From positions 565,001-629,000 of the forward strand of contig WPIO01000149.1 of assembly GCA_009760855.2 (NCBI GenBank): a stretch of DNA of 64,000 nt, given 5' to 3'. Shown piece by piece: positions 37,725 through 49,535 of this stretch; the stretch's first letter is position 1, and each line of letters opens with the position of its first letter. The notes under the pieces were generated by a model, which saw nothing but the letters and a program-made list of their open reading frames with translations, did not search any database and was not told where the DNA came from. The stretch is from Cristatella mucedo. Taxonomy: Eukaryota > Bryozoa > Phylactolaemata > Cristatellidae. Both the position numbers and the translations under genes were made by a program.

Positions 37725-37805
37725 AAAATTGGTCACGACTACTCAATCGGTAGAGCACCGGACCGGTAGGGCAGAGGAGGTTGCCGGATCGTTCTCTAGT
37801 CGAGA
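37725..37805 (+). mobile_element. tRNA-like sequence, probably a SINE head or tRNA pseudogene
   Basis: ACTCAATCGGTAGAGCACCG resembles a tRNA D arm/box A, and GGTTGCCGGATCGTTCTC lies where box B would be, but box B is poor and a clean acceptor stem is not seen. Confidence 0.35.
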
Positions 37806-40581
37806 CGAAATTCTTTTTTCATTATTCGGTACCGCTGCAAAGGACCGCTGCCGGTCACTCTGCGTTTTTTAAATTCGATGCTCTATTACGTAATTACGTA
37901 AATAATAATAAAATTGAAATTTAAGAAAATTAATAATAAAATTAAAATTAAAATTAATAATATTACGTAATTACACCGCTCTTGACGGAATTTTGTCTTG
38001 CAGTTTAGCTATGCTTCACCTTCAGAGAGATCACGGAGCAATATAACCAACTTTTTTATTTGTAAGCGAGACTCTCACGCAATTCGTAAGTCCTATGCCT
38101 CCCGGTATAGTAAAATTGCAGTCTCGATGGACATCTGGGGATCCCCGTTTCAATAAAAGGCATCGACGTTTTTGTATCAAAATGAGCCTTCGTGTATAGG
38201 AAGTGGGGATACATTGTTTCCGCGCACCAGTAAGCATTCCTGATACCCGTATTGAATATATCTTCACATTTCTGGAAAACGCGACGGAAAATTGTATAGA
38301 ATGTTCAGCAATCGTTTGTCGTTAATCCGGCTCGAAAGCGCAACGTTGGTCTGCTTATGCACTGCTTGCAAATTACACCAAGCAAAATGATAAATCTCAC
38401 GTTTTTCTCGCAGACTCTTTCAGTCTCAATAGACGATTTCACCTGGAAGCCCTCCGAGGCACGGCATAAACGATGGCGTATCTACCTGCTCGTTCGCGGA
38501 GAGTCGGAAACTAACCAAGGCTGTCTCTGCCTTCACTTTTTATGTCGCAGAGATGCCAGGCATACCTGAAAAATTGGATTCGCAGATAGTTGTGCACATT
38601 GAAGGACTGCACCTTTTGGTTAACAAACTCGAGAAGTCTAGAGTCTTGTTACGTCTGAAATAGTTGGCCAACTTTACATGCAGCCACCGGTTTCTAGCAT
38701 TGATGAATTTTTCCTATGCGAAATCTTCGCAGCGCTGGTGCCGTGGCTCCACGTGCATGCCAGTATTTCGCACAATCGCGGCCCGTGCTTGATGTTTACT
38801 CAGCCTTTCGCTGAAAGTTACAACAGCTGAACAGTGGCGGATTGTATTAGGTTTTTAGCTTCACCTTCATTTGTATCAGAACAAAGGACGCAGCAGCACA
38901 TACTTTAATAATTGATGCGACGCCACGTGGTATTCAGCAGCGGTCTGCTGCAACGTCGGAGCTTGTACTTTTGAGGTTCTTCTTAAACCACGAGCTCAGG
39001 CCTCTTTCATCATCGCGGAATGCAAGCGGAAGTTATAGAATGGCTTCCACTTCCGTTAGCACGAGCTGCTGGTATCGCGGTACCGGGACCCGCTCTTCGG
39101 CACGAGCAAGTTACGAAAGAACTCTCTCTTTGTCTTAGCTTAGGCAACTTGGATTTCGGCTCTCAGCGAGCTTGAGGAAGCTGTCAGTTTAAGCGTGGTC
39201 TTCATTAAACGAATAGCACTGCCCCTTGTCCGACTTAAGCAGCGTTTACATGACAGACTTTACCGCTGATTTTGTAAGTATTCTCACAGATTTCGGCTAC
39301 CACTTCATCATGTCACAAAATTTTTTTTGGGGGAGGATCCAAGTCTGTAGACTCATCAGCAACCGCAGGGCTCATCACGTACACCCCGCGGCCAAAATAA
39401 AAACGGCTGACGCGTAGGCCCGAGTTATATCGAGGCGTTAAGAGCAAGTCCTTGTATATGTTAGCCTTACGCGTTGTAGCCAATGCTTCAGCATTTTCTA
39501 CATAGCATACGCCATGCGTCTGTTTACAAAATCCACCAACAAACCCGTAGCGAGAAGCATTACCTAGCACTATACACCCGCAGCGGCTCACATTAATTAG
39601 TACTGCTCCCTTTCCCAAAAAAGCTTCAAAAATGCTTGTATTCCTTTTATTTATATTCTTATCATACTATCTGACTGCAGCGTCGAATTCAGGTTTTGCC
39701 TGTATTGGCTTGGCGTCTCCAGGAAAACCCTCTTTCATACCAGCCTCTCGGATTATAACACGGGCTGTTGGCGGGACTAAGTCGGCCATCGAATCTGTCG
39801 TGGGCGGGACTAAATCTGTCGTGTAAACGTCCTAACTGTGAGAAAAGTCGGCGTCTGACATGAGGAAAGTCTGTCGCATCAGCGCAGCTTCACACGGGGC
39901 TCGAGTCCCTCGCCGCTAAACGGCTGCCGATACAGCAATACGAGCCTGCTGCAACATCAAAGCTAGCCGGGAGGGGGCGGCGCCCAAAGACCGAAGAGGC
40001 ACGATCGCGCGATCAGTCCAATCTTACCTTCAGAAAGATGGATGGGACGAAGGAGGCCTAGCTTGCGGCCGCATCGTGGCGTTGCTGCTGCAGCATGGGA
40101 CGGACCAACAGACCTTACACCCAGCTCCCACTAAGCAAAGGGGCCAAACGGCTGCCGCGTGCATTGAATGATCGAACGAATTGGACCAGACCGTCAGCAA
40201 GACCCGCTCGGCGGGTGCTTTAGAGCCCACACCGCCTAAGCCTAGTAGCCCACGTCCACAAGCGCTTGACAACGCGCACTCAAATCGTAATCGCCGACCG
40301 AGCACGCTTCGGAATGAAATAGAAACAAGAGCTCAAACAAGTAGTATGTCAATACCACGTGATTAATAATCGAATTTGCGCTTTAAGCTAGGCATCGTGC
40401 GTTAGGGCAGACGGTAATCGCTAATAGGTGTGTGCCGCGCACACCTGCCAAACAAAATCCGTCCACGGACGCCAGGTTCGTACCATCCTGTTACATTCGT
40501 CTTAAGTGGGCTCGCTGATTTGGCTATGTCCGTGACATTGATACCTCCTCCCTGCCCCCATCCGCCGAACCGCGCGGCTGC
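37806..40581. other. No recognised gene upstream of AASDHPPT
   Basis: An AT-rich stretch at about 37890-37975 has TACGTAATTACGTA palindromes and AATAAAATTA runs. A minus-strand open frame (39618-39313) with several Gly/Cys residues matches nothing I know. The promoter of AASDHPPT should lie near 40.4-40.58 kb, but no core element is evident. Confidence 0.45.
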
Positions 40582-40734
40582 ATGGGTTCGCCTGCTCGCC
40601 TGCGGTGGTGTTTCAACTGCTCTAATTGGAAACCGACCGAAAAGGAGTGGCAATTGGCGAATTCATTGGTAGACAAAGTCGAGAGGGATAGGATAAGGAG
40701 ATTCGTTTTTCAAAAGCCTGCCAAGCTATCCATG
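40582..40734 (+). CDS. AASDHPPT: AASDHPPT exon 1
   Basis: Fifty-one codons from ATG at 40582. It encodes MGSPARLRWCFNC, NWKPTEKEW and RDRIRRFVFQKPAKLSM, aligning with the N-terminal segment of human AASDHPPT (RW.F.C..W.P...EW; RI..FVF). The donor is ATG/GTCAGT, slightly non-consensus at position 3 of the intron but followed directly by the matching AGQLMLRK of exon 2. Confidence 0.88.
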
Positions 40735-43700
40735 GTCAGTGCGACGCACGGTAGAATTGGACTCCAGAGCGTCTTTTTGTTTTTGTTCGGGCTTCGGCGA
40801 GCATCGTGTTTTTCGAGATATGCCGTCTCAGCTTGACTAAGTTCATCTCAGAATGTCTGGTATTGAAGTTCAGAGGCCGCGGCAAACAGTTTGCACTCTT
40901 CGTTGCGCGCACGGGGAACTCTGTTGTATCGGGGCCGGGAGGGTAGAGGGGGTTTATCAGTTCTCGCATCGCTGGAGTATTCGAACAGTCGACGGGGGCG
41001 GGTCTCCATAGATTTTCTGGCTACCGACATGTTAACGTGGAGTGGTTGACAGCTCGGGATTGAAACGGTGATTGCAGCTTCGCGACACCCTGCCTAAGAC
41101 ACTGAGAACGTGCAGTGCTCGCGGCGTCCGGAAACGCTTCTACCGCCGTGAAAATTCTTCCAAAGCGAGGGCAGTTGAGCACGTTGGAACTGAGGCTCGC
41201 CAGATAGCGGTAGCTAAGACACGGCGTGTGTCTTATGTAGCCACGCCGAGGTGTCGATACCTAGTGGCGTTTGTAGTTTTTAAAAATGGGGCATTCTGGC
41301 AGTCGTCTTGTGAATAGTGTGCACCTAGCTTCGCCCAAGTTTTCCCGCACCGTCCCCGGTCGGATGGTTGCATTCGGGCGGAATTCTTCTGCTGGTGTTT
41401 CCTGAACCATCGCACCACCCTTGAGATGCTGCAGTTAACTCGAACTTACGTGAACGCCTCAATCCTCGCTATTTGCCCAGTAAGAAGTTAAAGGTTAGAA
41501 GCCAAATATCCACGGGTGGCCGAGTGCTAATGAGCTGCATCGTGGCTTGCTGACTTTTACTTACTAAGGCACCACATGCTGATACAAGCCAATTGCATGT
41601 ATGCCTTTGGTAAAGCAAAATTATCTTTGTTGCACCCTAGTAGGGCGTACTGTCGTTCAAAGATCATTTCTTTGTGGTGCAGGCTGGGTATGCTTACGTT
41701 TGCTTGCTTTCTGTGGTCATAGTAATAAGAATAATAATAATAATGCATTTGATATTGCACCCTCAGAGAACTCAATCTCTTTCTAGGCACTTGACATTTG
41801 CACAAAGGAAGCACGATCGAATGGCTAGTGGTTAGAGGTTAGAGGCCACGGTTGCTGGCTGTATGCTGTGACGGTTCTCCGGCCGTTTGATTATGATTGA
41901 TTGATTTATTATTCCGTTTGTTACGATTGACTATCATGCACTGGAACAACGATGTTATTGAGCTTGCACAGAGCTTTAGACGCCACGTTAACTGCACTCG
42001 ATGTTACTTCGTGCATCTGGTTGTCTGGCTTAAAAAGTACTTCATTTGTATGGAGCCTTGGAAGACCTTAATCTCTATCCAGGTGCTTTAGGCAGGCAGC
42101 GAAGCTGGAGCCTCGACCTTGGTCGTTAAAAGCGACTAAAACCTTTTCTTATCGTTTCTATTCCTGCTTGTGGAAAAGTACCTTGAAGATATTCAAGCTT
42201 GTCTGCTGTCTTGTCTGCTGTCTCGGGGCACCATGCAAAGGTGTTGTGTCATTAATCACAAAGTTCTTCTAGGGCACCTCTCATCTCGCCTGGGCATCAT
42301 TGGCACTGCTCTGCAGTGGTTCAGGTCCTATCTCAGTGGGAGACTCCAGAGTATTGACGTGAATGGACAAAGATCATCCGAGGTACCTCTGAAATATGAG
42401 GTACCTCAGGGCTCCGTGCTAGGTCCGGTTCTTTTCACGGTTTATACTCTCCCTCTTGCTGATGTGATTGCCAAGCACAATCTAGGCTTTCACTTCTATG
42501 CGGATGACACTAAGTTGTACCTTTGCTTTGATTCTTCCCAGCCTTCGAGCACCTCAAACTCTCCAAACTCACTCCTTGCATGTATTGATGACATCCTTAC
42601 ATGGATGGCAGCAAATTTTCTAAACCTAAACGATGATAAAACTAACTTACTTGTTATTCGCAAGCCCAGTGTGATTCAGAAATGGGAAAGGCTGATGCTC
42701 AAAATTGGCTTTGCCCGCATATCTCCTGTTGAATCAGCTCGAAATCTAGGTGTCATGTTCCAAAGTGACCTCTCGTTAGACGACCTCATCAGCTCTACAG
42801 TCAAATCTGCCTACTTTCAGCTGCATAACATTGCTAAAATTCGGGCTTGTTTAGATAAGGATACCACGTCTAAGTTGGTCCATGCATTCGTGACATCCCG
42901 TCTCGACTTCAACAACTCACTGCTTACTGGCCTACCAGCATGTGCGATCAGGCGATTACAGCTGGTGCAAAACTCGGCAGCTAGGCTTGTCTGTCGTGAG
43001 CGTAGCAGTTGCCACATTACTCCACTTCTCGCCGGCCTGCACTGGCTACCAGTCAAGCAACGGATTGACTTCAAGATTTTGTCACTCACTTTTAGGTCCC
43101 TCCATTCTCTGGCATCAGCCTACCTTTAAGATCTACTCCCCCACCAGGCCAAGCATCGTACTACCTGCTTTTCGGAAACTAACAGTTACCAATACCTCGT
43201 ACAAACCTCAAATCCTTTGGAGACCGTGCATTTAGTTCGTATGCTATCAAAGCCTGGAACTCCCTCGCGACTTGCGTCAGAACATCCACTGACTTGACCA
43301 AATTTAAAAAGAACTTAAAAACACCTATTTAGGACAGCATTTAGTGGGTCCCTGTGATTCGTCCTTGATGTGCTTATGCATGCTGACACTGTGCATGCTG
43401 CCACTAACCACATTTGCATGCTGACCCTGTACACGTCACCCCTAACCATGTTATTTCTGTTGTTTAGCAAGCATGATATTACTCACCATTCAATTGCATT
43501 TCACTTTGTAGCAAAGGTAAAGCGCCCAGAAAGAGATTGAGTACTCTGAGGGCGCTTTATCAAGTGCATTATTATTATTATAAATGTCATTAGTTTCTGT
43601 CGGTTTTTGCCAGTTAGTGTGCCAGCTGCAACCTCTGTTCTGGTCACTGTTTCAGGCAGGCCAGCTAATGCTGAGGAAGGCTGTAAATCACGTATTCGGC

Positions 43701-45365
43701 ATTTCGTATGCCAGCATGGTTTGGCAGCGGTCAGAGACCGGTCGGCCCCGGCTGGTGCAGCCTACAGTCGGCTGCGCTTTCGATGTGAACGTTTCGCACG
43801 ATGGAGATTGGTGCGTGCTGGCACTGGAAGTAGGCGGCCCCGTGGGGGTCGACGTGGTCCACACGGCTCGCAGGCAAGCATCGGCTGCTAGCACCAAGGC
43901 GGCAAACCCTGTCGCTCGTGCGGCGGCTGCGGACCACAAACCGCCCGCCGCCGCAGCTCTGTCCACGGACGAGTACTTTCGCCTCATGCAGAGACAGTTC
44001 ACGCCCAGAGAGTGGCAGCAAATCAGGCAAGGAGCCGACGACAGCAGCCGGCTGACCACGTTCTACAGACTGTGGGTGAGCCACCACCACCACCGTCACT
44101 GCTGCGTTCCCCCTGCTGCCTTCCCCCTGCTGCCTGTCGTATTCGGCATGCTAAAGACGACTATGGCCGATAGAAGGCTTCGAGGCTGCGTTATCGACAT
44201 CTGGCTAGAGCTTTGCCGGAGTAACTTCCTAGCCTGTCTGTTTGTCGAATCCGAGCGGAGTGGGGCATGGAGCTGAGATACTTGGTCTGAATGGTCTTTT
44301 CGTGGCTATAAATAGGTTATTCGTTTCTCTGGTTATGCCTTTGGGCAGAATTGATTCTCGCTTTAATATAATTCATTTTATTCGTGTAGCGGGCTAAGAG
44401 AACTTGAAATCTCTATTCAGGCGCTTTGCACATGCCACGGGCTGGAGCCCGAAACCTCGACCGTCAAATACATTCACTCTGTGACCTCGTTGGGGGCGAG
44501 CACCTTGACCGCTGGGCAAAGCCAGCGCGGCGATACGCTTTGATCTGCTCGGATATCTCATTTGGTAGTGGTCCCACCCTTCTGCCTGCCTTAGTAAAAC
44601 GTTGAAGGAGGAGGAGAGGCTTGTGTTTGGGAATGGAAACCTGCCCTAGATGAGCTGTCCCAGAGACTCCCGTGCTCGGCTTGAGCTGATCCGTTGTGGA
44701 TGCGATGCACATTTGAAAGACCTCAGCAGCTAGTGCCTTTAGTAAGTGATTATGTACCCAGGCAGCCTCTTATGTAGATGCCCTCCACTTTTGACGCATG
44801 CATCGGCTTGACTAGCTTCATTATGTGCTCGCTGGAAGCGACTTGTGTGGCCAGCATGCAATCCGACAAGATATCGTTTTTTGTACCAATTGCTGAGTTC
44901 ATGCGCTATCTATGCATGCAGTGCTTGTCATCGCGAGCCGAGGTGCCCTGCGTGCCACGTTTGGACGCCTTCCATTGTCTCCAGTGCCTCAAGGAGAGCT
45001 TCGTTAAGGCAACTGCCGTCGGCATTGGCATGGGCTTGCAGAGGCTCGAGTTCCACGTGGAAGAGCAAAGCGTCGTACGCGACGACGCCCAGTCCGACAT
45101 CACAGCCACATCGAGTAGGCTGTACGTGGATGGGGCGTTAGCAGAAGGCTGGACGTTCGAAGAATCCAATCTGGACGGCTCGCATTGCGTCTGCGTCGCC
45201 CACCGAGGTCCGAGAGTCAATGCTGCGCCCTTCGCCAAGCTGGCTCTCTACGATATACTGCCAGAGGGTGTACCGGGTGCCGTTGACCATAGCGTTAATC
45301 TGGTGGAGCTCTGGGAGGAATTTGCAGCAAGACCGCTAGAGGGCAGGTCGGCGCTGACCTGCTGA
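40582..45365 (+). CDS. AASDHPPT: L-aminoadipate-semialdehyde dehydrogenase phosphopantetheinyl transferase (complete, three exons)
   Basis: Sfp-type 4'-phosphopantetheinyl transferase, which moves the phosphopantetheine arm of coenzyme A onto a serine of carrier-protein domains (fatty acid synthase, aminoadipate-semialdehyde dehydrogenase) in the cytosol. Exons 40582-40734, 43656-44075 and 44985-45365 join in phase 0 to 317 codons plus TGA; the human protein has 309. Visible motifs: RWCFNC near residue 8; AKLSM/AGQLMLRK across junction 1; GRPRL; NVSHDGD (residues 96-102); the Mg-binding GVD (D117); FTPREW; and W-C-L-K-E-S-F-V-K (191-199), formed across junction 2 and carrying the catalytic Glu and Lys. 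The start is the only ATG close before the conserved RW segment. An Ala-rich stretch of about 25-30 residues between GVDVV and EYFRLMQRQF is longer than in human. No frame shift or stop interrupts it, so it looks functional. Confidence 0.92.
41728..41837 (-). mobile_element. LINE-A 3'-tail in AASDHPPT intron 1
   Basis: The minus strand has GTCAAGTGCCTAGAAAGAGATTGAGTTCTCTGAGGGTGC and (ATT)n at the left. Confidence 0.75.
42040..42130 (-). mobile_element. SINE-L fragment in AASDHPPT intron 1
   Basis: The minus strand reads CAAGGTCGAGGCTCCAGC (degenerate box B), AAAGCACCTGG, GAGATTAAGG and ATACAAATGAA, the SINE-L order. Confidence 0.5.
42170..43129 (+). pseudogene. LINE-A reverse transcriptase fragment
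   Basis: A 319-codon frame open from 42170, of which the part from about 42240 onward is reverse transcriptase: motif [10 protein letters not shown], the YADD catalytic box and the conserved C-terminal region ending FRSLHSLASAYL. Endonuclease, RT motifs before B and the end of ORF2 (a frame shift after 43129) are missing, so no active enzyme is encoded. Confidence 0.88.
42238..43583 (+). mobile_element. LINE-A (L2/CR1-like), longest copy, 5'-truncated
   Basis: It begins inside RT at a CVINHKVLL segment (just after motif A) and carries [12 protein letters not shown] (motif B), FHFYADDTKLYL (motif C, YADD), LQLVQNSAARLVCRE and LHWLPVKQRIDFKI. The 3' region has a terminal stem formed by AAAGCGCC and GGGCGCTTT and an (ATT)n end. 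It lies in AASDHPPT intron 1 in the same orientation as the gene. Confidence 0.9.
43656..44075 (+). CDS. AASDHPPT: AASDHPPT exon 2
   Basis: One hundred and forty codons, phase 0-0. The acceptor is a pyrimidine-rich run ending TTTCAG (43655) and the donor is TGG/GTGAGC. It carries AGQLMLRK, GRPRL, NVSHDGDW, GVDVV (metal-binding Asp) and EYFRLMQRQFTPREW. The frame stays open on both sides, but residues beyond these edges have no match to the family. An Ala/Lys-rich insert follows GVDVVHTARR. Confidence 0.9.
44384..44540 (-). mobile_element. SINE-L copy in AASDHPPT intron 2
   Basis: The minus strand starts CTGGCTTTGCCCAGCGGTCAAGGTG (box-A region), has a box-B-like GGGCTCCAGCCC, GCAAAGCGCCTGAATAGAG, and a tail ending in AATAAAATGAATT-like sequence. 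Confidence 0.65.
44985..45365 (+). CDS. AASDHPPT: AASDHPPT exon 3 with stop
   Basis: The acceptor is CCATTGTCTCCAG (44984), phase 0. The exon opens CLKESFVKA, completing the W-x-L-K-E-S-F-x-K-A signature, then GMGLQRLEF, LYVDG, GWTFEESNLD and a variable C-terminus ending at TGA 45363-45365. The terminal part is weakly conserved, as in other animals. Confidence 0.9.
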   Translation, partial: CLKESFVKATAVGIGMGLQRLEFHVEEQSVVRDDAQSDITATSSRLYVDGALAEGWTFEESNLDGSHCVCVAHRGPRVNAAPFAKLALYDILPEGVPGAVDHSVNLVELWEEFAARPLEGRSALTC

Positions 45366-46360
45366 CCGTCCTACTGTCGTCATCCGCTTTGCTACAGACT
45401 TGACCAGCTCCTCGTGCGCTTTTATTTCAAATACAATCCGTCCCGATGCGTGTCCGAGGTAATTTTGATGTCAGTGCTTAGTTTCAACCGCGAGCAATTC
45501 GCATGCACTGGCGTTATCACTGACCTTGCTTGCTGTAATGCAGGCCGCCTTATCTCGGTGCCTGTCTGGGACGAGATCTTGTCCAAATTGCTTTTATCCA
45601 ACCATTATTTAGAAACGATCGACTTGCTCTCGTCGTACACGCATGCGATAGCTTCATATGGACAGGAGCTATAGTGTGTGTGAGCTGTGCAATGCTGTCC
45701 TTTTTTCTTATAGGCAGATCACTGCTATGCCAATCGATCTCTGGTGATCCTTGGTGATGACGCATGGAGGTGAGCAGCCTACGCCCAGTTGTGTCAAAAT
45801 GGTCCGCCAAGCTTGTGGCCGGGGTACCCTGTGGCAGTGGCAGATTCGCGATCATGTCAAGCCTTTTATCTAAAGGATGTTGGATGGAATAGTAGAAGGC
45901 AAGTGCCGACGAAGAGGAGCCGCGACCGAGTCCAGCATGTCCAGGTGTTGCTTTTTTGTTGGTGTCACGACCGCTTGTCGACCTCAGCTGCTGAATTACT
46001 AGCCGGAAGCTAGGAGTAAGCAAGCTGTGTGTGCGATCAGAAGGCACGAATTGGTTCCAACACAGACGGTGGCGAAGCTGGCATCTGACGTGCTGCTCTA
46101 GCGATGCCTGCAGCCCAACGCCTGCATTTCGGCGTGCATTTATTAAGACTAGGGCTTCGGCCGTCGAGAACGATGGGCTTGCTATTTCTTGGATGGTTCG
46201 TCGTAACCTGCTTTCCTTGGAAATTGCTTCCATAGTTTTGTGGAACTCTTGTGCTACTGGCATGCATGCATGCATTCGATTTCGCGGGAAGCTTCTACAG
46301 TTCGTTTGTTGAGTTTTCTTACTGGAATCTTCTGGTATTTCGGAAGGAAATTAGTAAAGG
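45366..46360. other. Region 3' of AASDHPPT with an unexplained minus-strand frame
   Basis: A 241-codon minus-strand frame (46275-45550) is open but has no recognisable domain, and its composition (Arg, Ser, His, Gln) does not argue for a gene. A plus frame (45414-45674) is also unassigned. AASDHPPT 3' untranslated sequence should lie here; no clear AATAAA was fixed. Confidence 0.3.
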
Positions 46361-46364
46361 TCGA

Positions 46365-46500
46365 GGCTGATTTAGCAGCCTCCCTTATATTGCGGCACAA
46401 GAGACTCCATGGTTGCCACAGTCGCTTACAGTTGGCAATAAAGGATAGCCCGTGACACGACTCGAGCTCACGACTTGTGTCGTCACTCAGGGGGTCACTA
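46365..46500 (-). mobile_element. SINE-T copy, diverged
   Basis: The minus strand reads GAGCTCGAGTCGTGTCACGGG, CTATCCTTTATTGCCAACTG, GGCAACCATGGAGTCTCTTG and GAGGCTGCTAAATCAGCC, collinear with the family. Confidence 0.65.
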
Positions 46501-47355
46501 GCCGTCTAGAACCCGTTTAGCTAAACATCCAGAGCGCTGAAAATGCATGCCATCAAACGCCATCAGTTTCCTAACTCTTCAAAACTCTTTTGCTACGAGC
46601 TCACACTCAATTTCACGGGAAGCTTTTAGAGCCGTCTTGAAATGTTCGCCTAAACCATTACCTTCTTGAAGTTTTGCGTATCTCTGTCAGTCTTCTGGAA
46701 CAGATTGCCCAACTCTCCAACGACCTTATCTTTTTCCTTTCCATCGACTACAGTAAACAAACGAGACCCGTCTGCATATGCAGCCAGCCAGGTAAAGACA
46801 ACACGAACATGACTCAGGCACACTAGCGACCATTTTATCTAACGAAGCACATTAAAAGTTACCATGAAGGCGTTCATTACCCTAAGCGATGCATGTTCAC
46901 TAAGAACCAGTTTAAAAAGTAACTCAGCAAAAAATGCCAAACACCCTAGTTAAGAACGCCTCTAAGCGAAGTGCATGAACAATCATTGCTAAGTAAACAC
47001 CTAATAAAATAGCTTGACCGTAACACCGAATGAGTAGCCTACTTGCTCAGACGGTTTTTATAAAATGCTCTGAAATGGTCTCATTCCTGCATGGCTGGTT
47101 GTAGACAGAGCTTAGGTCCTTTGCTAAGGAAGCTTCCAATGGCCTTCTCAGTTGAAAATGCAGGATTTCCTTACCCTCGATGAGTCCTCTGCCGCCAGCA
47201 GGTGGATCGATTGAATCAACAAAAAGTGTCTCGTGTCTCGTAAATTTTGTTTACATTCACTTCTTATAGGCCTGGATGGATGCATGTCAACTCACCGGTA
47301 TCATCCATAGCATTGGCAGTTTTAGCTCGAATGAACACATGAACGAGTCACGTGA
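46501..47355. other. No feature recognised
   Basis: AT-richer sequence without long frames or a repeat I can assign. Confidence 0.5.
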
Positions 47356-47359
47356 GCGA

Positions 47360-47505
47360 TGGAAGTGCTGTCAGGAACGCATAGGTTTTCAGTTTAGATT
47401 TAAATGTAGCCAAGTCAGAAGGGCTGCTGATGCACTGCTAGTAGGTAGAGTTTCTGGCCTACGTGCATTGGGAGTGAAGGCATGGTCTCCTAAGCATTTC
47501 AAATA
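47360..47505 (-). mobile_element. LINE-A fragment, strongly diverged
   Basis: The minus strand keeps GGAGACCATGCCTTCACTCC and GGCTACATTTAAATCTAAAC, matching the LINE-A segment before its 3' untranslated region. Confidence 0.45.
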
Positions 47506-47534
47506 TTGATTAGAGGCACAGGTGAACGATCGGT

Positions 47535-48059
47535 TTTGTCGCTCACTTTTAGGTCACTTCATTCTTTGGCTCAAGCCTATCTCTCAGATATACTCCCCCA
47601 TCAGGCCAAGCGTCATACCAACCACTTTTCGGAATCCAACAGTCTACAAATACCCGTACAAAAACCTCAAGTCCTTTGGAGACCGTGCATTTAGTTCGTA
47701 TGCTCCCAAAGCCTGGAACTCCCTCCCGACCTGCGTCAGAACATCCCCTGACCTGACCACACTTAAAAAGAATTTAAAAACACCTATTTAGGACAGCATT
47801 TAGTGGGTCCCTGTGATTCGTCCTTCATGTGCTTATGCGTGCTGACACTGTTCATGCTGCCACTAACCACATTTGCATGCTGACCCTGTGCATGTCACCC
47901 CTAACCATATTATTCATTTCGTTTGTTTATCAAGCAAGATTTTACTCACCATTCAATTGCATTTCCCTTTGCAGCAAATGTAAAGCGCCTAGAGAGAGAT
48001 ACAGTTCTCTGAGGGCGCTTTATCAAGTGCATTATTATTATTATTATTATTATTATTAT
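47535..48059 (+). mobile_element. LINE-A 3' copy
   Basis: FRSLHSLAQAYLSDILPHQAK and, in another frame, SYAPKAWNSLPTCVRTSPDL, then a 3' untranslated region and terminal hairpin close to those of the copy at 42238, ending in (ATT)n. It is one of the better preserved 3' ends. Confidence 0.85.
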
Positions 48060-48120
48060 CGGAGTTATTAAGAGTAGATGGCGAAAGGGAAGTCCTCCGA
48101 CGAGCAAGTAAATGAAATGT

Positions 48121-48480
48121 AATTCAATTTATCTCCGTGTGTAACTCCACAAAGCCATAAAGACTATGTGGGTGTTACTCAGAAGAGTTTTGTATAGCAC
48201 ACCCACAGCCTAAGCGGGTTTCGGTACCCTTTCGGTAGCCAACAGACTTCATCTCACGTAGCAAAGAGAAAGTGGAAGCATAGCAGAGTCAGGAGAGCAG
48301 TTGAGGTAGCGAGTAGCGTGGAAGCAGCAGCTCAGGACCGCTGAAAAGGATGAGCCATAGTCGGCAGCAGGAGAGCAGTTGTCGTTGCGTAAGAGTTGTG
48401 GAAGCGAGTTCCACAGTCTAAGACTTGCAGAGCTAAAGCTTCTGTCGCCAACGGTCTTTAAGCAGAAGAAAAAACAGCTA
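48121..48480 (-). mobile_element. LINE-B 3' copy
   Basis: The minus strand keeps VGDRSFSS, LRLWNSLPQLL and the LINE-B 3' untranslated region through GGCTTTGTGGAGTTACACAC. No (TACA)n is left. Confidence 0.8.
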
Positions 48481-49455
48481 TTAGTTTTTATTGCCAGGCT
48501 GGGCAGGAGCCAGAGCAGCAGAGGGACGTAAGCCTGGGGCGATGCTCTACTTTTAAAATGCCGTGCTTGAAGCTGACTCGCTGCTCGATGAGCCAGTGCA
48601 ATTAGGAGAGGAGTAGTGTAACGTTTCAGTTTCGATTTTCACCAGCGACAAATCGCGCTGCCGAGTTTTGAATATCTGTGAGCGCCTTAATGCATAGGCT
48701 ATTCTGCGAGCTGTTAGCTCAGACCTGAGTATTTAGTTGCTGGTTGAACCTGTGCATTGCCGAACGGGTCTGTTGTCGATCCGCGGCTATCATCTATCTA
48801 TGCGGAGATGTTCACTCCTGACCTTGGCGTCAGTAACTCTTACCTACTACGCTGTCATCGCCCTTTGAGCCACCTGTATTTTCCACGGTGACAGTTCAGC
48901 TGAACACGTGCCTCACAGGAGTTTGGTCCTGAACATCGGCCAATTTCCATCAGCTTAACGAGATTAACCCGAACACCACATCGCAGGAAACATTAAACGT
49001 ACTGCTGTAATGAGAGACATCCACTCTTCTAATGAGAGGTGTGGCAGTCGTCGAGTGCGAGCAATTTAGGCGTTCTATTTGACGACTGTTTGACGTTTAG
49101 AAACTGTACTGGTTAGACTTCTCATCACCAAGACACCGCGATCGTTCTCAGTCCGGAATTATACTACTTACCCCAGTGGTGTGCTGAAGATCTTACTAGC
49201 TCTGGTTCTTTCTTCGCCGGCTACGGAAGACAGCCATTAAGCCTCTGCAGTCAGTGATTGATATTGCCGTAAAGCTGGTCTCTTAATTCAGGAAGCCCAT
49301 ACATGCGTCTTCTTTGCTAACGGGCCAGGCAGTCTTCTTTGCTAACGGGCCAGGCAGTCTTCGGATTTATCAGTGGATGCAGAGCAAAATTCGTACTCTG
49401 ACCATCGTAGCTGAGCTGCTACACTAATTTCAGCTTCTATATTCCCTCAGGGCAA
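48481..49455. other. No gene recognised
   Basis: Contains a 25-bp tandem duplication (about 49308-49357, unit GTCTTCTTTGCTAACGGGCC plus AGGCA) and nothing else assignable. Confidence 0.5.
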
Positions 49456-49535
49456 TAATAGTAATAACATGAATACATTTGTAGAGCCCCTCAGAGAACT
49501 TGATTGCTTTCTACGAACTTTACATTAGCTACATT
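49456..49535 (-). mobile_element. LINE-A terminal tail fragment
   Basis: The minus strand has TGTAAAGTTCGTAGAAAGC, GTTCTCTGAGGGGC and an imperfect (ATT)n. Confidence 0.6.

Noticed and set aside
43584-43655. N-terminal extension of AASDHPPT exon 2 from the ATG at 43584
   Set aside because: The open frame upstream of the TTTCAG acceptor has no family match, while exon 1 at 40582 supplies the conserved N-terminus.
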